From: Candidatus Avipropionibacterium avicola
GTDB lineage: Bacteria > Actinomycetota > Actinomycetes > Propionibacteriales > Propionibacteriaceae
Assembly: GCA_018715445.1 (NCBI GenBank)
Contig: DVLP01000446.1
Location: 1 to 8,116, forward strand
DNA length: 8,116 nucleotides
Direction of reading: 5' to 3'
Position 1 is the first letter of the stretch. Every line of letters begins with the position of its first letter. This document shows positions 1 to 4,965 of this stretch, one piece after another. Both the position numbers and the translations under genes were made by a program. The notes beneath the pieces were generated by a model. It did no database searches. It saw only the letters and a list, made by a program, of their open reading frames with translations, and was not told the origin of the DNA.

Positions 1-1
1 G

Positions 2-1627
2 GCCCATCCTCGTGCCGGCACACCGGCGACCGAAGCTGACCTGATCGATCTCGATGCCGTCGTCGGGGCGTACTACGACATCACGCCCGAGGCCGACAAT
101 CCCGACCAGCAAGTGGTCTTCGGCACCTCGGGTCATCGCGGGTCGTCGCTCGACGGTGCCTTCAACGACCTCCACATCGCGGCCACCACCCAGGCGATCG
201 TGGAGTACCGGGCTTCGCAGGGCACCACCGGTCCGCTCTACCTCGGCAAGGACACCCACGCGCTGTCGGGCCCGGCCTGGGTCACCGCGATCGAGGTGCT
301 GGCCGCCAATGACGTCCACGTCCGCACCGAGCCGGACAACGAGTTCACCCCGACCCCGGCTGTCTCCCGGGCGATCATCACCCACAACCGTGAGGCTTCC
401 CAGGGCATCGCCGACGGGATCGTGGTGACCCCGTCACACAACCCGCCCCGCGATGGTGGCTTCAAGTACAACCCGCCCCACGGCGGGCCGGCCGACTCCG
501 AGGCCACTCGCGTGATCGCGGCACGGGCCAACGAGCTGATGGCCGACCCCCGCCAGATCAAGCGGAGCTCGTACGACAGGGTCGCCTCCGGGATCGAGCG
601 CTGGGACTTCACCGGCCGCTACTGCGAGGACCTGGCCTCAGTGCTCGAGCTCGACGCCGTACGGGAGCAGAAGATCAAGATCGGTGCCGATCCCCTCGGC
701 GGCGCCAGCGTCGACTACTGGGGCTACATCGCTGACAACCTGGGCCTCAACCTGGAGGTCGTGAACCCGAAGGTCGATCCGCGCTGGTCGTTCATGACCC
801 TCGACACCGACGGCAAGATCCGGATGGACTGCTCCTCCCCGGACGCGATGGCCTCGCTCATCACGATGAAGGACCACTACCAGATCGCCACCGGCAACGA
901 CGCCGACGCCGACCGCCACGGCATCGTCACCCCCGACGCCGGGCTGATGAACCCCAACCACTACCTGGCCGTCGCGATCCAGTACCTGTTCAGCCGCCGC
1001 GACTGGGGGGCCCGTGCCGCGGTCGGCAAGACCCTGGTGTCGTCCTCGATGATCGACCGCGTCTGCGCCGAGGCCGGTCTGCACCTGCTGGAGGTCCCGG
1101 TCGGCTTCAAGTGGTTCGTCCCGGGCCTGCAGTCCGGCGAGGTCGGCTTCGGCGGTGAGGAATCGGCCGGGGCGTCGTTCCTGGCCAAGGACGGATCGAC
1201 CTGGACCACCGACAAGGACGGCATCCTGCTCGCGCTGCTGGCCGCCGAGATCCAGGCCGTACGGCATCGCTCCCCGTCCCAGCTGTACGCCGAGTTGACC
1301 CAGAAGCACGGCACCCCGGCGTACCGACGCATCGACGCCCCGGCCAATCGTGAGCAGAAGGCGAAGCTGGCCGCACTCTCCCCCGGCAATGTCGACGCCT
1401 CGGAGCTGGCCGGTGACCGGATCACCGGGATCCTCACCGAGGCACCCGGCAACGGAGCGGCCATCGGTGGGTTGAAGGTGACCACCGACCGCGCCTGGTT
1501 CGCGGCCCGCCCGTCCGGCACCGAGGACGTCTACAAGATCTATGCCGAGTCGTTCGACGGTTCGGACCACGTCGCCAAGGTCCTCGAGCAGGCCCAGGAA
1601 CTCGTCGACCACGCCCTGACCGCCTGA
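2..1627 (+). CDS. pgm: Phosphoglucomutase (alpha-D-glucose phosphate-specific), 5' end cut by window edge
   Basis: Interconverts glucose 1-phosphate and glucose 6-phosphate in the cytoplasm, linking glycogen, trehalose and cell-wall sugar nucleotides to glycolysis. The frame is open from base 2 and the first 37 visible residues (AHPRAGTPATEADLI..., then AYYDI) align by eye with the N-terminus of E. coli Pgm (HNRAGQPA...), so the GTG at 113 (VFGTSGHRG) is internal and not the start; only about 3-5 residues are missing. Seen motifs, numbered from base 2: phosphoserine loop TPSHNPP with Ser145; metal loop with Asp300, Asp302 and Asp304 followed by RH; sugar-binding GGEESAG with Glu386/Glu387; phosphate-binding RPSGTED at 503-509. 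The visible 541 residues plus the missing few match the roughly 546-residue family length. All catalytic elements are intact. It ends 68 bp before the next gene, which has its own operator, so it is probably a separate transcription unit. Family assignment is secure; the true start is not visible. Confidence 0.96.
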   Translation, partial: AHPRAGTPATEADLIDLDAVVGAYYDITPEADNPDQQVVFGTSGHRGSSLDGAFNDLHIAATTQAIVEYRASQGTTGPLYLGKDTHALSGPAWVTAIEVLAANDVHVRTEPDNEFTPTPAVSRAIITHNREASQGIADGIVVTPSHNPPRDGGFKYNPPHGGPADSEATRVIAARANELMADPRQIKRSSYDRVASGIERWDFTGRYCEDLASVLELDAVREQKIKIGADPLGGASVDYWGYIADNLGLNLEVVNPKVDPRWSFMTLDTDGKIRMDCSSPDAMASLITMKDHYQIATGNDADADRHGIVTPDAGLMNPNHYLAVAIQYLFSRRDWGARAAVGKTLVSSSMIDRVCAEAGLHLLEVPVGFKWFVPGLQSGEVGFGGEESAGASFLAKDGSTWTTDKDGILLALLAAEIQAVRHRSPSQLYAELTQKHGTPAYRRIDAPANREQKAKLAALSPGNVDASELAGDRITGILTEAPGNGAAIGGLKVTTDRAWFAARPSGTEDVYKIYAESFDGSDHVAKVLEQAQELVDHALTA

Positions 1628-1637
1628 GTGGTTCGAC

Positions 1638-1653
1638 GGGGTGTGGGCACCCC
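1638..1653 (+). terminator. Candidate hairpin after pgm
   Basis: An inverted repeat GGGGTG (1638-1643) and CACCCC (1648-1653) with a TGGG loop starts 10 bases after the pgm stop; GTGG (1628-1631) and CCAC (1656-1659) can extend it across an internal loop. No T tract follows, so it is not a classical intrinsic terminator. Its place between pgm and the next promoter/operator fits a transcript end or RNA-stabilising stem. This is inference from sequence only. Confidence 0.4.
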
Positions 1654-1660
1654 ATCCACG

Positions 1661-1684
1661 CACGTTGTTATAACAACATGTTGT
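1661..1684. promoter_or_regulatory. Composite overlapping palindromes, probable GntR-type operator
   Basis: Two palindromes share an arm. The first, GTTGTTATAACAAC at 1664-1677, is perfect and extends to 1661-1680 with a single mismatched pair. The second, ACAACATGTTGT at 1673-1684, is perfect. Their centres are 8 bp apart, giving three half-sites GTTGT/ACAAC/GTTGT. The A/T-rich block stands out in very G/C-rich surroundings and lies directly upstream of the regulator's GTG start, with AGGA (1685-1688) as ribosome binding site. GntR-family proteins bind GT...AC-type palindromes, so autoregulation is the natural reading. The block probably overlaps the promoter (TATAAC at 1669-1674 or TAGGAT at 1684-1689 could serve as a -10), but I cannot choose the start site. 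Confidence 0.75.
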
Positions 1685-1695
1685 AGGATCGTCGG

Positions 1696-2430
1696 GTGGC
1701 TGCCCAAGCCCCCTTGTACGCCCAGGTCGAGCAGTCCCTGCTCTCCCGGATCGGTGTCGACTGGTCCGCCGGCGACCGACTGCCCACCGAGGACGAGTTG
1801 ATCCAGCAGTTCGGCGTCAGCCGGATCACCGTGCGTCGCGCCGTGCAGAACCTGGTCGCCCGGGGTCTGGTGGAGACCCGCCGGGGCCAGGGCACGTTCG
1901 TGGCCCGGACCAGCGTGCAGCAACCACTCGCGGCCCTGACCGGCTTCGTCGAGGACATGCAGGCCCACGGCATCCCGGCCCGTGCCCGCGTCCTGTCGGT
2001 CGAGGAGGTCGACGCCCCGGCGGAGGTCCGTGCCGCCCTGGAGCTGCCGCTCGGCGCCCGGGTGACCCACATCGAACGGGTCAGGCTGGCCCTCGGCGCC
2101 CCGATGTCGTTCGACTCGACCTATCTGCCCGTGGAACTCGGACGGCTGGTGGGCCAGGACGATCTCGAGAACGAGCAGATCTTCACCCTGCTGGAGGAAC
2201 GGCACGACACTCCCCTGTTCGAGGCCTCCTATGCGATCCGCGCGATCAACGCGGACGAGCGGGTGGCCCGAGCCCTGGAGGTCCCCCTCGGCAGTGCCGT
2301 GCTGCAGATCGAGCGCATCACCGTGACCACGGACCAGCGTCCGGTCGACCACGAGTTCCTGCACTACCGCGGTGACGCGATCACCTTCACCACCCGCCTC
2401 CCGCGCCAGAGCGCGCAGGATCCCCGATGA
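1696..2430 (+). CDS. GntR-family transcriptional regulator, HutC/UTRA type
   Basis: A 244-residue one-domain-plus-sensor regulator. Residues 5-70 form the GntR winged helix-turn-helix: PLYAQVEQSLLSRI, then GDRLPTEDELIQQFGVSRIT and VRRAVQNLVARGLVETRRGQGTFV, all family hallmarks. Residues about 79-236 match the UTRA ligand-binding fold (LTGFVEDMQAHG..., AxVxxIERVRLA, FDSTYLP near 139-144, LQIERITVTTDQRPVDHE at 203-220). The GTG at 1696 is the only reasonable start: an in-frame TAG sits at 1684 and AGGA at 1685-1688 is 7 nt upstream. The gene follows a composite palindromic operator and its stop overlaps the next start (ATGA, 2427-2430), so it is co-expressed with a TSUP transporter and probably controls it, and itself, in response to a small molecule. 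The ligand cannot be read from sequence; UTRA proteins sense sugars, sugar phosphates, amino-acid derivatives and others. Confidence 0.92.
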   Translation: MAAQAPLYAQVEQSLLSRIGVDWSAGDRLPTEDELIQQFGVSRITVRRAVQNLVARGLVETRRGQGTFVARTSVQQPLAALTGFVEDMQAHGIPARARVLSVEEVDAPAEVRAALELPLGARVTHIERVRLALGAPMSFDSTYLPVELGRLVGQDDLENEQIFTLLEERHDTPLFEASYAIRAINADERVARALEVPLGSAVLQIERITVTTDQRPVDHEFLHYRGDAITFTTRLPRQSAQDPR

Positions 2431-3266
2431 CGGCCAGTCTGTTCCTCGTGCTCTTCGTCGGCGCTCTCGCCGGAGCCGCGCTCGGAAGCGCCCTGGGCAT
2501 GGCCGGCGGGATCTTCGTCGTCCCGCTGCTGACCCTGGTCGCCCACGTCCCGTTCCCGGCCGCGGTCGCGGTCAGTCTGGTCTCCGTCATCGCCTGCTCC
2601 TGTGCCAGCGGCCCGAAGTTCTTGGCGTCGGGCCTGACGAATCTGCGACTGGCCATCGTCCTCGAGGTCGCCACCACCCTCGGTGCCCTGGTCGGGGTGC
2701 TGATGACCGACACCGTCCCGGCTCGCGTGCTCTACGGGGTGTTCGCCGCTGTGCTGGTCGTCTCGGCGATCCAGATGGTCTCCGGTCGACGCCGGGCCGT
2801 TGCGAGCACAACGGGAGCACGATCCTCCCGCTTCGCCGGGTCCTTCGTCGACCACGACGGGCGCAGCGTCGACTACCACGCGGACCGGGTGCCGCTCGGG
2901 GCCGGGCTGATGTTCGGCGCCGGCACGCTCTCCGCGCTGCTGGGGATCGGCAGCGGCGTCCTCAAGATCCCCGCCATGGATGCCGCGATGCGACTGCCGA
3001 TCAAGGTCTCCTCGGCCACGGCGAACCTGATGATCGGGGTGACCGCCTGTGGCGCGGCCGCCGCCCACCTGGTCGCCGGATCGCTCGACCTCGAGCTGGC
3101 CGTGCCCGTCGTGCTCGGCTCGGTGCTGGGCTCGGTGCTCGGCGCCAAGATGTTGGTCCGCGCCGCGGGCCCGGCCCTGCGCATCGTGTTCACCGTCGTG
3201 CTGGCGGTGCTGGCCGTGCCGATGACCGCCAACGCCCTCGGCCTGGGCGGGTGGATCGGCCGATGA
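2427..3266 (+). CDS. TauE/SafE (TSUP) family membrane transporter
   Basis: A 279-residue integral membrane protein of the sulfite exporter TauE/SafE (TSUP, formerly DUF81) family. It shows the duplicated family layout: the N-half begins with a hydrophobic helix and the motif GSALGMAGGIFVVPLL (20-35), and the C-half repeats it as TLSALLGIGSGVLKIPAM (167-184), followed by the conserved KVSSATANLMIGVT (193-206). About eight membrane segments are visible, with a charged cytosolic loop between the halves at about 120-155 (RRRAVASTTGARSSR... to DYHADR). Family members move sulfite, sulfonates or other organic anions across the inner membrane; the substrate here is unknown. The start is set by AGGA at 2417-2420, 6 nt upstream, and by the ATGA overlap with the GntR gene. 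The next gene overlaps it the same way. Family call is firm; substrate is not. Confidence 0.9.
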   Translation: MTASLFLVLFVGALAGAALGSALGMAGGIFVVPLLTLVAHVPFPAAVAVSLVSVIACSCASGPKFLASGLTNLRLAIVLEVATTLGALVGVLMTDTVPARVLYGVFAAVLVVSAIQMVSGRRRAVASTTGARSSRFAGSFVDHDGRSVDYHADRVPLGAGLMFGAGTLSALLGIGSGVLKIPAMDAAMRLPIKVSSATANLMIGVTACGAAAAHLVAGSLDLELAVPVVLGSVLGSVLGAKMLVRAAGPALRIVFTVVLAVLAVPMTANALGLGGWIGR

Positions 3267-3586
3267 GCCCTGTTGATGTCGCCACCCCGGACGGGGACGA
3301 GCACCTGGCCCGCCGCATCGCGACCGTGCTGCGCGGGGGCACCGCGCTCTCGGTCGTCCTGCTCTGCCTCGGCGCCGTCCTGGGCGCGCTGGACCTGTAT
3401 CCCACCCTGACCCACGTCACACTGGTCGCCGGGTGCGGCGTCGTGGTGCTGACGCCGGTGCTGCGCATCGTCCTGATGGCCGGACACTTCGCCCGGCGGC
3501 GAATCTGGTGGCTCGCGGTGACCTCGGTGGCCGTACTCGCCCTGGTGGCAGCCAGCGCACTGGCCGGGTTGCTCCTGCCCGCCTGA
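3263..3586 (+). CDS. Small DUF1634-type membrane protein
   Basis: A 107-residue protein with a short polar N-terminus (MSPVDVATPDGDEHLARRIA) and three hydrophobic segments at about 27-46, 52-72 and 84-106, separated by YPTLTHV and by HFARRR. The pattern EHLARRIATVLRGGTALSV, then three helices with an LRIVLM segment, resembles the DUF1634 family (PF07843), whose members, as I recall, are often encoded beside TauE/SafE transporters. The same frame stays open far upstream (to 2372), but that part is a shadow of the transporter gene; the real start is ATG 3263, which overlaps the TSUP stop as ATGA and has GGTGGA 7 nt upstream. It is likely an accessory subunit or stabiliser of the transporter, but no biochemical role is known to me. 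The DUF1634 label is recognised from pattern, not by search. Confidence 0.8.
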   Translation: MSPVDVATPDGDEHLARRIATVLRGGTALSVVLLCLGAVLGALDLYPTLTHVTLVAGCGVVVLTPVLRIVLMAGHFARRRIWWLAVTSVAVLALVAASALAGLLLPA

Positions 3587-3591
3587 GTGCA

Positions 3592-3623
3592 GCGACCTCA
3601 GAATCAGGCCGACCTCAGGTCGC
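3592..3623. terminator. Inverted repeats in convergent intergenic gap
   Basis: The 45-nt gap between two converging stops holds GCGACCT (3592-3598) pairing with AGGTCGC (3617-3623) across an 18-nt loop, and a competing compact stem CGACC/GGTCG (3610-3622) around TCA. A 9-bp direct repeat CGACCTCAG recurs at 3593 and 3610. A third pairing, GCCTGA (3581-3586, the DUF1634 stop region) with TCAGGC (3604-3609), is possible. There is no T tract on either strand. Position suggests a bidirectional transcript end, but the stems are short. Confidence 0.4.
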
Positions 3624-3631
3624 GGCAGTGA

Positions 3632-4135
3632 TCAGAAGTCGCCGGCCTCGGCGCGTGGGCCGCGTAGGACGGCGCTGAGCTGGCGGCTCTGCTCCTCGTC
3701 GAGGGCTCCCAGGCCGAACTCGGCCTCGGTGATGACCCGGGTGGCCTCGGCGAGCACCGTACGACCCTGATCGGTCAACCGGGCCAGAAAAGCCCGGCCG
3801 TCATCGGGATGCTGGACGCGATCGATCAGACCGGCATCGGCCAACCGTCGTACCAACGAGGTCACCGAGGTGGCATGGACCTGGAGTCGCTCGCCCAGCT
3901 TGCCCAGCGGCAGCTCTCCCCGCTTGGTGAACGACAGCAGCACCAGCACCTCGTACCGGGCGAAGGTCAGCGAGAACGGACGCAGCAGCTCGTCCAGCTC
4001 GGTGAGCACCAGCTGGTGCACCCGCATCAGCGAGGTCACCGCATGCATCCGTACGGCTTCGGGGTAGCGCTCGGCCCACCGGCGGGCCGCTTCGTCGATC
4101 GGGTCGAACGGGAGGGGGCGACGCTGGGAGCTCAC
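3632..4135 (-). CDS. MarR-family transcriptional regulator
   Basis: A 167-residue winged helix-turn-helix regulator. An N-terminal part (1-30, PFDPIDEAARRWAERYPEA) leads into the dimerisation helix (MHAVTSLMRVHQLVLTELDELLRPFSLTFARYEVLVLL). The DNA-binding part follows: ELPLGKLGERLQVHATSVTSLVRRLADAGLI at 74-104 and the wing DRVQHPDDGRAFLARLTDQG at 105-124, with the usual acidic-Arg wing signature. The C-terminal helices (125-158) complete the dimer interface. MarR proteins usually repress a neighbouring gene or operon and are released by small phenolic or other ligands; the ligand is unknown here. The start is GTG 4135, with GGGGAG at 4148-4143 on this strand 7 nt upstream; it overlaps the PH-domain gene stop by four bases (GTGA), so the two are probably translationally coupled. 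Family call is secure, target unknown. Confidence 0.92.
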   Translation of the reverse strand: MSSQRRPLPFDPIDEAARRWAERYPEAVRMHAVTSLMRVHQLVLTELDELLRPFSLTFARYEVLVLLSFTKRGELPLGKLGERLQVHATSVTSLVRRLADAGLIDRVQHPDDGRAFLARLTDQGRTVLAEATRVITEAEFGLGALDEEQSRQLSAVLRGPRAEAGDF

Positions 4136-4656
4136 GTGCCGTCTCCCCGCGGTACGCGCATCGCCCCGGCACCACGCAACCCGGCCCGCTGGATCACCCG
4201 CTGGATCGTCAGGTCACGTTCATCGGGGCGGCCGACGAAACGGATGTCTCGCAATCCCTGGTCCTGGGCAGCCGACTCGAACACGAAGTGACCGTAGCCG
4301 AAGATCCTGCCGATCAACGGCTTGTGCACCGCGATGTCGAGGATCCGCTGCATCGGCATGGTCGCCAGGTGCTGGTTGAAGATCCCGTGCACGCGATAGA
4401 CCCGCATGTTGGTGATGACGAAGCGATCCATGTGAGTGGCCAGGATCCGGTACCACGCATGGCTCACGATCAACGCAGCCACCGCCAGCGGCACCCAGAA
4501 GTAGTGCAGGTCGATGAAGAACAGCAGCACCAGCACCACAGCGGCCAGCACCAGCTCGAGGTAGGCGCCCAGATTGGCCATCCAGTGCCGGCGCACCTCG
4601 TCGATGATGATCTCACCCTCCTCGGCGATCAGGTGCCGGGTGACCCGAGGATCCAT
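4132..4656 (-). CDS. bPH2 (YdbS-like) PH-domain membrane protein
   Basis: A 174-residue membrane protein. Residues 1-28 are cytosolic (DPRVTRHLIAEEGEIIIDEVRRHW), two adjacent hydrophobic helices span about 30-49 and 52-69, and residues 76-155 form a bacterial pleckstrin-homology domain of the bPH2/YdbS type (PF03703): DRFVITNMRVYRVHGIFNQH, the HLATMPMQRILDI strand-turn, PLIGRIFGYGHFVFESAAQDQ and LRDIRFVGRPDE. A basic tail follows (QRAGLRGAGAMRVPR). The domain would face the cytoplasm next to the bilayer; family members have no settled function. The frame is open upstream to 4920, but that stretch is arginine-rich and overlaps the 54-residue gene, so I take ATG 4656, where the recognisable protein begins. 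The upstream ribosome site is weak (AGTAGG) and starts within the preceding gene's stop, which suggests coupling to it. The gene overlaps the MarR start by four bases. Confidence 0.88.
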   Translation of the reverse strand: MDPRVTRHLIAEEGEIIIDEVRRHWMANLGAYLELVLAAVVLVLLFFIDLHYFWVPLAVAALIVSHAWYRILATHMDRFVITNMRVYRVHGIFNQHLATMPMQRILDIAVHKPLIGRIFGYGHFVFESAAQDQGLRDIRFVGRPDERDLTIQRVIQRAGLRGAGAMRVPRGDGT

Positions 4657-4661
4657 GGCGC

Positions 4662-4826
4662 CTACTTCGCCAAGCTGGCCAGGAAGGTGAACAACGACTC
4701 CACCGCCCCCACCACGGCGTCGACCGCGCCGCGCACGGCGGCGGCAGCGTCCTCGGGCCGGGAGAACAGGTAGAACAGGCAGAAGAGCACGACAACGATC
4801 ACGATGATCTTCTTCACGTACTTCAT
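4662..4826 (-). CDS. Small membrane protein of unknown function, 54 residues
   Basis: A short protein I do not recognise. It has a basic start (MKYVKK), one strongly hydrophobic helix at 7-21 (IIVIVVVLFCLFYLF), the break SRPED, and then a small-residue amphipathic stretch (AAAAVRGAVDAVVGAVESL) ending FTFLASLAK. The topology suggests a single-pass anchor with a second membrane-hugging helix. The ATG at 4826 has a good ribosome site, AAGGA at 4837-4833 on this strand, 6 nt upstream; a longer version starting at 4952 would read through a tandem DNA repeat (VSADGSVSADEG) and is unlikely. It ends 5 bp before the PH-domain protein start, so the two probably belong to one transcript. The coding strand keeps the expected G/C third-position bias. 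No function is assigned. Confidence 0.72.
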   Translation of the reverse strand: MKYVKKIIVIVVVLFCLFYLFSRPEDAAAAVRGAVDAVVGAVESLFTFLASLAK

Positions 4827-4837
4827 CTGCCGTCCTT

Positions 4838-4869
4838 CGTCTGCTGACACGCTGCCGTCTGCTGACACG
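4838..4869. repeat. 14-bp tandem direct repeat, period 18
   Basis: CGTCTGCTGACACG occurs exactly at 4838-4851 and 4856-4869, separated by CTGC. On the coding strand of the small membrane protein (minus) the unit is CGTGTCAGCAGACG, and the second copy abuts the ribosome binding site. It lies in the presumed untranslated leader. It could be a tandem operator, for example for the MarR-type protein encoded downstream, or an RNA element. The repeat is seen directly; the role is inference. Confidence 0.6.
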
Positions 4870-4891
4870 ATGCTGGCCAGTCTTCGACCAC

Positions 4892-4919
4892 TGTCTACCG
4901 CACCGGTGCGCAGCGTCCA
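4892..4919 (-). promoter_or_regulatory. Candidate promoter with 12-bp palindrome in its spacer
   Basis: On the minus strand TGGACG (4919-4914) and TAGACA (4897-4892) are separated by 16 bp, an acceptable sigma-70-like pair for an actinobacterium. The spacer contains a perfect palindrome, CGCACCGGTGCG, at 4899-4910. A start near 4885 would give a leader of about 60 nt holding the 18-bp-period repeat before the ATG at 4826. The -10 match is modest, so the promoter is tentative, while the palindrome is certain. The thiolase gene ends upstream at 4966, so read-through from it is also possible. Confidence 0.35.
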
Positions 4920-4965
4920 CGTCGCCACGCCGGGGGCCGCCGACATGACCATGGGGCCGGATCGG

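Noticed and set aside
638..1663. 341-codon open frame on the minus strand opposite pgm
   Set aside because: It is antisense to a fully conserved phosphoglucomutase; the translation is Gly/Val/Asp-rich low-complexity sequence typical of shadow frames in high-GC DNA, with no recognisable domain.
1540..2364. 274-codon minus-strand open frame over the GntR gene
   Set aside because: It spans the operator and the end of pgm, has no domain, and the plus-strand GntR gene has complete family motifs.
4288..4773. 161-codon plus-strand open frame, rich in His, Gln and Val
   Set aside because: It is a shadow of the PH-domain gene. The His/Gln/Val composition mirrors the complement of hydrophobic helices and has no start context.
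4657..4920. N-terminal extension of the PH-domain protein to 4920
   Set aside because: The added 88 residues are Arg/Gly-rich, overlap the better-supported 54-residue gene in another frame, and the recognisable protein begins at ATG 4656.
4892..4965. Intrinsic terminator after the thiolase stop
   Set aside because: I found no stem followed by a T tract on the minus strand; the only strong inverted repeat here (4899-4910) fits better within a promoter spacer.
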